A stretch of 64,000 bases of DNA from Betaproteobacteria bacterium (GCA_013298695.1 JAAFIS010000001.1:248001-312000), one strand, 5' to 3'. Positions 43,745 to 52,241 are shown, numbered from the stretch's first letter. The notes: generated by a model from the letters alone, not told the origin. Numbers and translations are program-made.

Positions 43745-43789
43745 TAACACCCCGGCGTAAGCACGCCACGTGCTCAGGACGATTTACCT

Positions 43790-44806
43790 ATGGCAACTAT
43801 TGCAACCACAGAACTTCTCTCTCTCGCTACCCGCGCGCTGATGAACGCGGGCGCATCGGAGCCCAATGCCGCTTCTACCGCACGCGGTCTCGTGTATGCA
43901 GACGAACAAGGCACCGCGTCACATGGCGTGTCGCGAGTACCGCAATACGCGGGGCACATGAAAGCGGCGCGCGTTGATGGCAAAGCGAGTCCGACCATCG
44001 CAAAACAGCACGGCGCGTGCGCGATCGTCGACGCGCACGACGGCCTCGCGTTTCCTGCGTGTGATCTAGCCATTGCGACTGCGATGCAGATCGCCGCAAA
44101 GCAAGGCGTCGCGTTTGTTGCAGTGAAAAACAGCTATCACTTCGGCGCAGCGATTTATCACCTTGAGGCCATCGCGAAAGCGGGCATGGTCGGACTTGCG
44201 TTCACTAACTCACCAGCAGCGATGGCGGCGGCGGGAGGCAAGAAGCCGCTGTTCGGAACGAATCCCATGGCCGCGATTTTTCCTCGCATGAATGCTGATC
44301 CGTTGGCAATTGATTTAGCACTTTCCGAAGTGGCACGCGGCAAATTGATGGTTGCAGCGAAAGAGGGCAAAGCGATCCCGCTCGGCTGGGCGCTGGATGA
44401 TGAAGGCAATCCGACGACCGATCCCGCAAAAGGCTTGAAGGGCAGTATGGCTCCGCTGGGTGCTGCAACCGGCAGCGCGAAGGGCGCGATGCTTGCGCTA
44501 ACGATAGAGCTATTCGTCACTGCGTTCACCGGCGCACATTTCGGCTTCGAAGCGGATTCTTTTTTCGACGTCGACGGCAACAAACCGAAAATCGGTCACG
44601 CGTTTTTGGTGATCAATCCGGACGCGATGGGCGGCGCTGCGGTGTTCGCGGAACGTATTGAAACCTTAATCGCAGCGATGACTGAATCGACGGACGTTCG
44701 TCTACCCGGCGCGCGTCGCTATGCGTTGCAACGACAGGCGCAGCGCGACGGCGTAAACGTGCCCGATGCGCTCCTGAATCAGCTTAAAACTATGGCGGCA
44801 ACCTGA
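43790..44806 (+). CDS. comC: (R)-sulfolactate dehydrogenase-like (Ldh2/ComC family)
   Basis: 338 aa malate/L-lactate dehydrogenase (YlbC/Ldh2) fold: DEQGTASHGVSRVPQYAGHM, KNSYHFGAAIYHLEAIAKAGMVGLAFTNSPAAMA (NAD(P) site), GTNPMAAIFP and the catalytic His/Asp region. In organisms that degrade sulfolactate, ComC reduces sulfopyruvate to (R)-sulfolactate with NADPH, and SlcC with ComC thereby epimerises (S) to (R) for SuyAB. AGGA precedes the ATG. Alternative: a malate or ureidoglycolate-type dehydrogenase. Confidence 0.72.
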   Translation: MATIATTELLSLATRALMNAGASEPNAASTARGLVYADEQGTASHGVSRVPQYAGHMKAARVDGKASPTIAKQHGACAIVDAHDGLAFPACDLAIATAMQIAAKQGVAFVAVKNSYHFGAAIYHLEAIAKAGMVGLAFTNSPAAMAAAGGKKPLFGTNPMAAIFPRMNADPLAIDLALSEVARGKLMVAAKEGKAIPLGWALDDEGNPTTDPAKGLKGSMAPLGAATGSAKGAMLALTIELFVTAFTGAHFGFEADSFFDVDGNKPKIGHAFLVINPDAMGGAAVFAERIETLIAAMTESTDVRLPGARRYALQRQAQRDGVNVPDALLNQLKTMAAT

Positions 44807-44888
44807 TTTAACCTAAGCGCTGAAAGCCCAATTTAAACAGGCTGAAATCTAATAAATACTATCTGTTGATAAATTAACTTTTACGTAC

Positions 44889-44913
44889 TATCGCCCAATT
44901 CAATTGGGCGATA
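44889..44913. repeat. 25-bp perfect palindrome (family P, reference copy)
   Basis: TATCGCCCAATT-C-AATTGGGCGATA, perfect over 25 bp and continuing ACGACG. It lies 82 bp after comC and 25 bp before the DUF1501 stop, in an AT-rich gap. The symmetry would allow termination from both sides only weakly, since no T-run adjoins it. A near-identical copy is inside tsaB (50158-50182). Confidence 0.75.
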
Positions 44914-44937
44914 CGACGCGGAGCTAATACAGCAACT

Positions 44938-46290
44938 CTAAACAAATCCGAGATTCTTGGTAGCGAACGCGACGATGTTCGGAACGACTTTCGAGAGATC
45001 CGCAGCGCTCACACCAAACCAGGTTGCGAGCGTCGCTGCGTATTGATCCACGGAGGTCGTCGGCAACCAACGTCCTTCGCCCAAATCGTCTGGCCCACCC
45101 AGTGTTTGATTCGGGAATGCGCCGTACATCGCGCCGCCTTTCACCGCGCCGCCCAAGATCAGATGATGATTGCCCCAAGCGTGATCGGAGCCGCCACCTG
45201 CGGCGGGTTTGAACGTGCGACCGAAGTCAGACATGGTGAAGGACGTGACTTGATCGGCGACGCCGAGCGCAACCGTCGATTCATAAAACGATGCCAGCGC
45301 AGAATCGACTTGTGTGAGCAAGTTTTGCTGTGTGGTGAGTTGATTGGCATGGGTATCGAAGCCGCCAATCGAGACAAAAAACACCTGTCGCTTCACGCCG
45401 AAATCGCCACGCTTCGCGATGAGCCGTGCGACACGTTGCAATTGCGCCGCGAGGCCGTTACCGTTGGTGTCGAACAGCGGATCAACTGTTGCGTTTGCGC
45501 TGCTGATGACTGGATTGACGCTGCCCGACAAATTGATCGCGGTTTTGAGACCACTCGCGGTTTGATCGACCAAGGTGTGATCGCGACCCTCATCGAGCAG
45601 CGCCATCAGCGCGTCACGACGTGCCGTCGTTACCGCGTCCGTGCCGGTGGTTCCGGATAATCCAAACGTACCTGCAGACGGCACCGTGAGCATACTGGTG
45701 GTGTTGCCCTGTCCCCAGATCACCGATCCTGCGACCGACGTGGTGACCGGCATCACGGCCGCTCCGTTCATCGGAGCAATCACGTCCGACAGACGACCGC
45801 CCCAGCCGATGCGCGAAAAGTCTGTGGAGTCCGCGTTTTGCCACTGCGCTTGTTGATCAGAATGTGAGAAGAGTTGATACGGGCGATCTTGGTTCGCGGC
45901 GTAGTCGGTTTTCGTGAGCAACTTGTTGAGTGGGCCCACGTTGGCGAGCGCGGCGAGTTTCCCGCTTTGCATGAGCGGGTGCAGGCGCTTCAGCGCAGGA
46001 TGGAACCCGAACGTGCGCGTGCTGCCTTTGGGCTGAAATTGCAACAGCTCGGCTTGCGTGAGTTGAATATTGCTGGCAGCCGTGCGCACAGCGCTGTATG
46101 CCGAATAGTTGCTATCGGCGGGAACGATCAAATTGTTGCCATCGTTGCCACCGAACATAAACACGCAAACGAGCGCTTTGTAGTCGGTTGCATTTTGTGC
46201 GAAAGCAGAATTGATGCCGAATTGCGAAAGTGACGCAATCGTTGCGCCAGCGGAAATGCCTTGCAGAAGATGGCGGCGAGTGTGATTCAT
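44938..46290 (-). CDS. DUF1501 exported protein
   Basis: 450 aa from the ATG at 46290. Tat-type start (HTRRHLLQGISAGATIASLSQ), then the DUF1501 pattern LVCVFMFGGNDGNNLIVP (about residues 37-54), FFVSIGGFDTHANQL, and the C-terminal FTMSDFGRTFKPAAGGGSDHAWGNHHLILGGAV with the conserved Ser/Asp/His. This is a sulfatase-like alkaline-phosphatase superfamily relative. It is almost always paired with a DUF1800 gene, as here. Proposed roles in envelope or extracellular polymer handling are not proven. Confidence 0.82.
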   Translation of the reverse strand: MNHTRRHLLQGISAGATIASLSQFGINSAFAQNATDYKALVCVFMFGGNDGNNLIVPADSNYSAYSAVRTAASNIQLTQAELLQFQPKGSTRTFGFHPALKRLHPLMQSGKLAALANVGPLNKLLTKTDYAANQDRPYQLFSHSDQQAQWQNADSTDFSRIGWGGRLSDVIAPMNGAAVMPVTTSVAGSVIWGQGNTTSMLTVPSAGTFGLSGTTGTDAVTTARRDALMALLDEGRDHTLVDQTASGLKTAINLSGSVNPVISSANATVDPLFDTNGNGLAAQLQRVARLIAKRGDFGVKRQVFFVSIGGFDTHANQLTTQQNLLTQVDSALASFYESTVALGVADQVTSFTMSDFGRTFKPAAGGGSDHAWGNHHLILGGAVKGGAMYGAFPNQTLGGPDDLGEGRWLPTTSVDQYAATLATWFGVSAADLSKVVPNIVAFATKNLGFV

Positions 46291-46312
46291 GGTGTTTTCC
46301 TTCAGCGCTGGA

Positions 46313-48439
46313 TTAACGAAGCACTTGCGCTTCAGGCGCAGCAACGGATAAGTAAAGTGCCATGCGCGCGCGACCGGTCGCGTCGCTTGCGGAAACTGCG
46401 TCAACGGCTTTTTTGATGATCGCGCGCGTGCTTGCCGTCATGCGATTAGCGAAGAGCACTTCGTTGATTCGATCCAGTAGCGCATTGGAATCGCTAGCAA
46501 GCGCGGCGTAAGACGACAAGTCAAACTGCGTGCCGGTCGCACCGATCACCGTCGCGTCGGGTGTAATCGTGCCGTAGACCGTGTTGTATGCGGTGTTCAC
46601 CCGCGAGAGCGCGGTGGAGGTGTTGTAGATCGCAAACTCGGGTGCCAACACGCCGCTTTTGCTCAACTCATAGTCAGGAGGGTAATAGTTAAACACCGAA
46701 GGCGAATAGAAAACGCTCTGTGCTGCGCCTGCAGTTGCGCCGCGGAAATACAGCCCGTCTGTCGTTGCGTTCATGGCGCGGGCGAGTCGCGTGAGCTTGA
46801 GCACGGGCTCACTCAGATGCCCGTAACTGGGCTCCCATTTGCCTGCCCCGCGCGCTTCAACATCAGTAAGAATCGCGCGAACCACTGCTTTCATGTCGCC
46901 GCGTATCCCACTTCCGTTGTTCTGGAATACTTTAGCGACGCGATCAACATAGCTCGGCGACGGGTCTCCGGTCACGAGTTGTTGAATCAGTGCGCGCGAA
47001 ACAAACGGCGGTACGTTTGGATGGGCGAAGATCGCATCTAGCGCGGATTCGAGGCGTTGTGACTGCGTCAAGTTGCTAGTGATTTTTTTACCGAGCACCG
47101 TTTTCTCGGCATATTCATGAAACTGCGGGCGCTCTTCCATGTAGCCCTTGTTGTTGTTCGGATTGCGTGTTGCCGTGCTCTGGCCGGGTACGGTCGGATA
47201 GACCCAACCCGTCATCACATGCGCCAAGTCTTCAACATCTTCTTGCGTGTAGGCGTCCATCGCGACGCCTTTAGCATCGCGCTTATACGTTCCGTCGTTA
47301 TTGAGCTGATACAGACCGAGCGAGAAGAGTTGCATCAATTCGCGCGAGTAGTTTTCGTTGGGCTCGATTCCGCGCGCCGCATCTGGCTTTTGGTTGTTTG
47401 CCATGTCAAGGAAGCGGCCCATCGCCGCGTGCAGCGTTACTTTGGAGAGCAGCGTCCTGAAGTTAGCGAACGCTTGATCACGCAGCAGTTGCTGATAATC
47501 AATCATGCCGTAGGCTTGGCCGACATCAACGCCAGAGGTGACAAAAAATTGTGACCAAGCCCAAGCGACGCGTTGACGCAGCTGATCGGAGTTGTTAATC
47601 GCCTGTTGGAAAAATTCTTTTTGTAACAAGAACAGCGAATAGTTATCGCGGGAGCAGTAGCTATTTACAGTGAGCGGCGGGGTCGCGCTATTGGTGCAGG
47701 TATCCGGGCGAGTGATCGAAACCCAGTCGCGCGGTGTGTACTGTGAAGCCGGCTTATTGAGTTGCTCGTCGATCCAAGCGGTGCTGCCTTTGCTGACTAC
47801 AACATCGATATCGGCAGGTCGTGCGCCAAAGGTTGCTTGAAAAAGTAAGCGCGATGCGTCAGCGCGTTTCTCTGCGCTCGATTGCGGCAAACACATCGCC
47901 AAACCTTCAAGGTTGTAGCCCTTGGCGGCATAGGTTTGGTAGAACGTGTAGTCGCTGAAATAGCGGTGGTTTGCGGGGCCGTTGTTTGCGTTTGTGCCGT
48001 TGTTGAAAGTTCGGTATAGCGGCGCTGTGTTGGCAGGACAACTTCCATTGCTCGGCGCGTACGCGTACCAAGAAATGCCCTCGTTGATGAACTCCTTGAG
48101 CCCGGCGAGAAGGCTGCATTCGGCAGGATCAATGGAGTAGAAATGGGTGGCGACACCGGGGTGGAAGAACCGACACGTCGGTTTCGCGGCGGCGTCTTGC
48201 CCGGCGGTGTTTGCGGAATAGCTAATACCGGTGCGCTTCCATCCGCTCGCAGCAAGAGAATCGAGAAGCGCCCATTCAGCTGGCATTGCGGTCAGGTAAT
48301 ACTTATTAAACGGTTGTAAGTAATACTCGACGATGGTGTTGCCAGGAGCGCTTTGCGCGAAACTTGGCGAGAAGCTTTGAGCGATGAGCGTCGCTGCAAG
48401 CGTTGCCAGCGTTCGCTGAGTGAAAGTTTTGATCTGCAT
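46313..48439 (-). CDS. DUF1800 protein with N-terminal DUF5648 domain
   Basis: 708 aa. Signal peptide about 1-28. Residues about 35-185 read as a DUF5648 beta-propeller-like repeat region (VEYYLQPFNKYYLTAMPAEWALLDS...CRFFHPGVATHFYSIDPAECSLL...PLYRTFNNG...NHRYFSDYTFYQTYAAKGY). DUF1800 starts about 195 (ASRLLFQATFGARPADI) and continues with RVAWAWSQFFVTSG, PNENYSRELMQLFSLGL and PPFVSRALIQQLVTGDPS. Exported, and encoded 22 bp upstream of the DUF1501 gene. Domain joining of this kind is less common than DUF1800 alone. Confidence 0.82.
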   Translation of the reverse strand: MQIKTFTQRTLATLAATLIAQSFSPSFAQSAPGNTIVEYYLQPFNKYYLTAMPAEWALLDSLAASGWKRTGISYSANTAGQDAAAKPTCRFFHPGVATHFYSIDPAECSLLAGLKEFINEGISWYAYAPSNGSCPANTAPLYRTFNNGTNANNGPANHRYFSDYTFYQTYAAKGYNLEGLAMCLPQSSAEKRADASRLLFQATFGARPADIDVVVSKGSTAWIDEQLNKPASQYTPRDWVSITRPDTCTNSATPPLTVNSYCSRDNYSLFLLQKEFFQQAINNSDQLRQRVAWAWSQFFVTSGVDVGQAYGMIDYQQLLRDQAFANFRTLLSKVTLHAAMGRFLDMANNQKPDAARGIEPNENYSRELMQLFSLGLYQLNNDGTYKRDAKGVAMDAYTQEDVEDLAHVMTGWVYPTVPGQSTATRNPNNNKGYMEERPQFHEYAEKTVLGKKITSNLTQSQRLESALDAIFAHPNVPPFVSRALIQQLVTGDPSPSYVDRVAKVFQNNGSGIRGDMKAVVRAILTDVEARGAGKWEPSYGHLSEPVLKLTRLARAMNATTDGLYFRGATAGAAQSVFYSPSVFNYYPPDYELSKSGVLAPEFAIYNTSTALSRVNTAYNTVYGTITPDATVIGATGTQFDLSSYAALASDSNALLDRINEVLFANRMTASTRAIIKKAVDAVSASDATGRARMALYLSVAAPEAQVLR

Positions 48440-48547
48440 GTACGGCTCCCTGGCAATATTGCCACGGTGTAACTATGTACCTAGGGAAACCTTGGCGCAA
48501 GTTCTAAAACGTAACAGCCGGTAACAGATCGGCGCGGTTCGGTCAGA

Positions 48548-49270
48548 TCAGTCCCGCGCGGTTTCTGAAAGTCGATGCGCGGTCAGTAGATCATCCCACG
48601 CTTTCGCCTTCTCCAAGGGCGCCCGAAGCAGATACGATGGATGGTAGGTCACCACCACCGGGATGTCCCCACGCTTCCCCGGCGTCGCGCGCATGGCACC
48701 GACGGTGGCATCGGTGGCCAACAATTTCTGTCCCGCGAACTTGCCGAGTGCCAATAAAAGCTTGGGCTGCGCAAGCGCAACTTGGCGCTCAAGGTATGGC
48801 GCACAGGCGAAGATTTCGTCGGACTCAGGATCGCGATTGCCCGGTGGGCGGCACTTAACGACGTTGGTGATAAACACCGATTCCTTGCGCGACTTCCCCG
48901 CTGCCGCGAGCATGTTGTCGAGCAGTTGTCCTGCTCGACCCACAAACGGCACACCTTGCCGATCTTCGTTTTCTCCAGGGCCTTCACCAATCACCATCCA
49001 ATCCGGCGATCGGTTACCAACCCCAGGAACGGTTTTGATACGCGTTTGGCAGAGCTTGCAGGCCTCGCACTGAGCGATATCGGCGTTTAGCTCGTCCCAC
49101 TGCAATGTGGCGATTCGCGCAGCACGTGCCTCGTGCGATTCGGTCGGCGCTGAGTGATCAGTTTCAGTTTGAAGGGGCGGCGGGATGTCGACGTCGATTG
49201 AAGTCGCGGTGCGAGTTCGCCACACGGGTGTGAGCCCGATTTCGCGCAACACAACGTCGCGGTCAAACAT
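48548..49270 (-). CDS. Uracil-DNA glycosylase, family 4
   Basis: 240 aa from the ATG at 49270. Iron-sulfur cysteines in CEACKLC (about residues 68-74), VVKCRPPGNRDP and FACAPYLERQ; motif A GEGPGENEDRQGVPFVGRAGQLLDNML; motif B TYHPSYLLR. It removes uracil from DNA in base excision repair. The first 50 residues are variable. It overlaps the rimI stop by eight bases, completing a tsaB-rimI-udg operon. Confidence 0.9.
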   Translation of the reverse strand: MFDRDVVLREIGLTPVWRTRTATSIDVDIPPPLQTETDHSAPTESHEARAARIATLQWDELNADIAQCEACKLCQTRIKTVPGVGNRSPDWMVIGEGPGENEDRQGVPFVGRAGQLLDNMLAAAGKSRKESVFITNVVKCRPPGNRDPESDEIFACAPYLERQVALAQPKLLLALGKFAGQKLLATDATVGAMRATPGKRGDIPVVVTYHPSYLLRAPLEKAKAWDDLLTAHRLSETARD

Positions 49271-49742
49271 TGATTGCTCGCTGCATGAGGACCGCGTCTT
49301 CGCGCTCGTTGCCGAGCACGCCGTTGGGGTAATAATTTTTTCTGCGACCGCAGGCAAGAAATTCACGCGCTTCATAAAAACGAATGGCCGGAAGATTGCT
49401 TGCTCGCACTTCCAGATGCAGTGGCGACTTGCCGAGTTCTCGAAGTCGTAGCAACACTTCATTAAGCAGCAGCGTTGCGCAGCCGCTACGACGACGATCT
49501 GGTGAAACGGCAATCAGCAAAAGTTCGGCGTCGTCGACGAGGATCCGAACGATGGCAAATCCCGAAATTTCTGCGCCCTCACGTGCGACAAAACACAGAT
49601 AGCCGCTGCGAAGCGCATTTTCAAAATGCTCGCGCGTCCACGGGTGTGGATTGCCTCGACGTTCAATCTCAAGCACGACGTCAATGTCGTGCTCGCTCAT
49701 CAACGCGACGTCTGCCGTAGCGAACGAGAGGCTTGGCATCAA
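49263..49742 (-). CDS. rimI: Ribosomal-protein-alanine N-acetyltransferase RimI
   Basis: 159 aa GNAT protein: MSEHDIDVVLEIERRGNPHPWTREHFENAL, AELLLIAVSPDRRRSGCATLLLNEVL (acetyl-CoA site) and HLEVRASNLPAIRFYEAREF. It acetylates the N-terminus of S18, whose gene is also in this window. Two adjacent ATG codons (49742 and 49739) are possible starts; the gene overlaps the tsaB stop by four bases. Confidence 0.88.
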   Translation of the reverse strand: MMPSLSFATADVALMSEHDIDVVLEIERRGNPHPWTREHFENALRSGYLCFVAREGAEISGFAIVRILVDDAELLLIAVSPDRRRSGCATLLLNEVLLRLRELGKSPLHLEVRASNLPAIRFYEAREFLACGRRKNYYPNGVLGNEREDAVLMQRAINV

Positions 49743-50509
49743 ACGGTACTCTCTTCACTGCGCACGAACGTATCGCGACGCGCCTCTTCAGCCCGCTCTG
49801 CTTCTGTTTTCGCGACGTTGTTGCGAACGTAGGTAGGCTCCGCGGTAAGTGGATCAATGCCCGCATCGCCCTGCGCAACTAGGATTGCAGCGATACGCGC
49901 GATTGACTCTGCCCACACGTTCTCTGCGGTGTAAGTAAGTTCAGTGATGGCGTTGACCACCGCTTCTGGAAGCTTCATCCGTCGCGCAACGATGACGGCG
50001 CCAGATCCGAGTACCGCAGCGTTTTCGGAAAAAGTGATCTGATCAATCGGCTGCAGTGCCGTGTCAGAAACCATGCGTAGACTTTTGTCTGAGGCACGAA
50101 TAAAACCGGCGGTAAACGCTTCGCTCATCCTAGCATCGAGAATTACCTTAATTTCCTCTTTCGCCCAATTAAATTGGGGATACGACGAATAAGCCGTTGA
50201 GAAAACACTGGCCAGTGCAGTCAACGAATTCACTGCCTGAAGCGGTTTGTTTACGGCGTATGCGATTGCTTGGGCAGTTGCGCAGGCGGTTCGAACGCCA
50301 GTGAACGCGCCTGGGCCGGTGCCGTAGGCAATTGCGTCGAGCGCTTTCGCCGATAGGCCCGCAGAGCGGAGCACTCGGTCGATTGCAGGGACGACCCACG
50401 CCGAAAGTTTCGTGTTGTCTCGCACGATTTCTTTAAAAGCGACGCCGTCACGCAGCAAGCAGACAGCGCCAACGTGGGATGAAGTTTCAATGGCAAGAAC
50501 GGCGGACAT
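49739..50509 (-). CDS. tsaB: tRNA threonylcarbamoyladenosine synthesis protein TsaB
   Basis: 256 aa ASKHA-fold protein: VLAIETSSHVGAVCLL at the start, LSAWVVPAIDRVL, AYGTGPGAFTGVRTACATAQAIAYAVNKPL, and the DARMSEAF segment. It is the scaffold of the TsaB-TsaD-TsaE complex making t6A37 in tRNAs decoding ANN codons. Residues about 109-118 (SYPQFNWAKE) between the first lobe and VILDARM are encoded by a palindromic repeat also found between genes, so a small in-frame insertion is likely. First gene of tsaB-rimI-udg. Confidence 0.9.
   Translation of the reverse strand: MSAVLAIETSSHVGAVCLLRDGVAFKEIVRDNTKLSAWVVPAIDRVLRSAGLSAKALDAIAYGTGPGAFTGVRTACATAQAIAYAVNKPLQAVNSLTALASVFSTAYSSYPQFNWAKEEIKVILDARMSEAFTAGFIRASDKSLRMVSDTALQPIDQITFSENAAVLGSGAVIVARRMKLPEAVVNAITELTYTAENVWAESIARIAAILVAQGDAGIDPLTAEPTYVRNNVAKTEAERAEEARRDTFVRSEESTV
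50158..50182. repeat. Family P palindrome inside tsaB
   Basis: TTTCGCCCAATT-A-AATTGGGGATA followed by CGACG, almost the same as the intergenic 44889-44913 element (TATCGCCCAATT-C-AATTGGGCGATA, then CGACG), with one base lost from the right arm. Read on the minus strand it encodes SYPQFNWAKE in frame. Confidence 0.65.
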
Positions 50510-50654
50510 TTTCCGATTTTAGAGGGGCAACCTCGCAAACGCGCGGGAAGACGTGATGAATGCGGGGAACTGAGGTGGCGCAAAACGACGAGTGCCCGAT
50601 GCAGCGCGTCCGCGTCCCTAAAATCACCTGCAACATAACGCTATCGCTCTGACC

Positions 50655-51980
50655 ATGCCCCAACTCACTATCGAATCCGTTGACTACGAAGGCCAAGGCA
50701 TTGCACGTGACGCAGAGGGAAAAACGGTTTTCGTTGAGGGTGGACTCACCGGCGAAATAGTCAATGTTCGTATCACGCGGAAAAAGCCGAATTTCGATAA
50801 GGCGGTGGTTGAAGAGGTCGTGGTTGCCAGCCCCAATCGGGTGACGCCGCGCTGCCCGCACTTTGGTGTGTGCGGCGGTTGCAGCATGCAACATTTGGAG
50901 CCGCGTGCTCAGGTTGCGGTGAAACAGCGCGTGCTCGAAGACAATTTGGAGCGTATCGGCAACGTGAAACCAGACACGGTGTTTCCTGCGATAGAAGGGC
51001 CGTATTGGGGCTATCGTCATCGTGCGCGGATCTCGGTGCGTCATGTGGTGAAAAAAGGCGGCGTACTCGTCGGTTTTCACGAAAAGAAATCGAGCTACGT
51101 CGCGGACATGACCGAATGCCACGTGTTGCCGCCGCATGTTTCTGTGTTGCTGCCGAAACTTCGAGTGCTGATTGGTGCGCTAACCATTCGAGATCGCGCG
51201 CCACAAATCGAATATGCCGAGGGCGACGGTGTGCCTGTGGTCGTGCTGCGTAATTTAGAGCCATTGCCGGAGTCTGATCTGGAAAAACTTCGCGAATTTG
51301 CAGCGGAAAACAATGTGCAGTGGTATCTGCAACCGAAGGGCCCCGAGACCGCTGCGCCGCTCGCGGGCGAATCGCATCGATTAGGCTATCGACTCGACGA
51401 ATTTGGGTTGCGCTACCCATTCTCGCCGACTGAATTCACGCAGGTTAATCCGCACATCAATGAAATGCTCGTGCGGCGCGCCGTTCGTTGGCTAAATTTG
51501 AGCGCGGAAGATCGCGTTGGCGATTTCTTTTGTGGCCTCGGTAACTTCACGTTGCCGATTGCGCAACGCGCTGGATTTACCTACGGCGTGGAAGGCTCCC
51601 ATGGGCTCGTTACGCGTGCAAAGGAAAACGCTGCGCTCAATGATCTCGCAGAGAAAACGAGCTTTGCGGTGGCGAATTTGTTTGAAATCGACGAAGGCTG
51701 GTTCGGGCGCTTACCGCAGCTCAACAAGTGGCTGGTCGATCCACCGCGCGACGGTGCGCTTGAACTAGTGAAGGCGCTGCCAGACAAAGATGAGGCGGGT
51801 CGCGCTTCTCGCATGGCACCTGAGCGCATCGTCTACGTGAGCTGTAGTCCGGGAACTCTCGCGCGAGACGCCGGCATCCTGGTGCATCAGAAGGGCTACC
51901 GGCTGCTTGGCGCGGGCGTCGCCAATATGTTCCCGCACACCGCGCATGTGGAGTCGCTGGCGGTGTTTTTGCGCGATTAA
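50655..51980 (+). CDS. rlmD: 23S rRNA (uracil-1939-C5)-methyltransferase RlmD
   Basis: 441 aa. N-terminal TRAM domain (LTIESVDYEGQGIARDAEGKTVFVEGGLTGEIV, about 4-36), iron-sulfur cysteines in CPHFGVCGGCSMQHL (about 73-87), SAM-binding DFFCGLGNFTLPIAQRA, and the catalytic motif VDPPRDGA with SCSPGTLARD. Length typical. It uses SAM to methylate U1939 (E. coli numbering). Divergent from tsaB with a 145-bp gap. A ten-pair AT-rich hairpin follows its stop. Confidence 0.93.
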   Translation: MPQLTIESVDYEGQGIARDAEGKTVFVEGGLTGEIVNVRITRKKPNFDKAVVEEVVVASPNRVTPRCPHFGVCGGCSMQHLEPRAQVAVKQRVLEDNLERIGNVKPDTVFPAIEGPYWGYRHRARISVRHVVKKGGVLVGFHEKKSSYVADMTECHVLPPHVSVLLPKLRVLIGALTIRDRAPQIEYAEGDGVPVVVLRNLEPLPESDLEKLREFAAENNVQWYLQPKGPETAAPLAGESHRLGYRLDEFGLRYPFSPTEFTQVNPHINEMLVRRAVRWLNLSAEDRVGDFFCGLGNFTLPIAQRAGFTYGVEGSHGLVTRAKENAALNDLAEKTSFAVANLFEIDEGWFGRLPQLNKWLVDPPRDGALELVKALPDKDEAGRASRMAPERIVYVSCSPGTLARDAGILVHQKGYRLLGAGVANMFPHTAHVESLAVFLRD

Positions 51981-51981
51981 A

Positions 51982-52008
51982 GCGCAAAAAACTGCCCATT
52001 TTTTGTGC
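51982..52008 (+). terminator. Weak terminator-like hairpin after rlmD
   Basis: GCGCAAAAAA-CTGCCCA-TTTTTTGTGC pairs over ten positions (one G-T) right after the rlmD stop. The 3' T-stretch is inside the stem rather than after it, so termination would be inefficient. Confidence 0.35.
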
Positions 52009-52117
52009 AAATAGCACATGAAAAGCGGTACTAAAGTGGTCGTTTTTCAGGCCATAAAAAGACGCGAAAATGCCCAACTAGCAAGACGCTAACTCATTGA
52101 TTACAAAGAAAAAAGGC

Positions 52118-52144
52118 AAAAAAAAGCCGGGGTTTTGCCCCGGC
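52118..52144 (-). terminator. Rho-independent terminator of the candidate small RNA
   Basis: GCCGGGG and CCCCGGC pair with a five-base loop; on the minus strand eight T follow. No T-run on the plus side, so direction is clear. Nearest plus gene (rlmD) ends 140 bp away. Confidence 0.8.
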
Positions 52145-52229
52145 CTCAAATTGCTGTTGATTCTAACTAAAGTCACCGCAAGACCTAGTGCGGCCAAGGT
52201 ACCTCGAACACCTTAAGTCTTGTATTGAC
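52118..52229 (-). ncRNA. Candidate small RNA beside nasT
   Basis: On the minus strand a TATAAT box (52236-52241) is followed by about 112 nt without a convincing reading frame, ending at a strong terminator (52118-52144). Predicted folds by eye: GTCA...TGAC closing two hairpins, AAGGT-GTTCGAGGT-ACCTT and CCGCA-CTAGGTCT-TGCGG, then an unpaired stretch TTTAGTTAGAATCAACAGC before the terminator. The -35 region (TTTTTC at 17-bp spacing) is weak. No gene on this strand ends nearby, so the terminator needs a transcript of its own. I do not recognise the RNA family. Confidence 0.45.
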
Positions 52230-52235
52230 GAAATG

Positions 52236-52241
52236 ATTATA
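52236..52241 (-). promoter_or_regulatory. -10 box (TATAAT) for the candidate small RNA
   Basis: Perfect TATAAT on the minus strand, about 7 bp upstream of the proposed RNA start at 52229. The -35 hexamer at 17 bp is TTTTTC, far from TTGACA, so an activator may be needed. Confidence 0.45.

Noticed and set aside
44889-44913. Terminator shared by comC and DUF1501
   Set aside because: Perfect symmetry but no T-run on either strand; the same sequence occurs inside tsaB.
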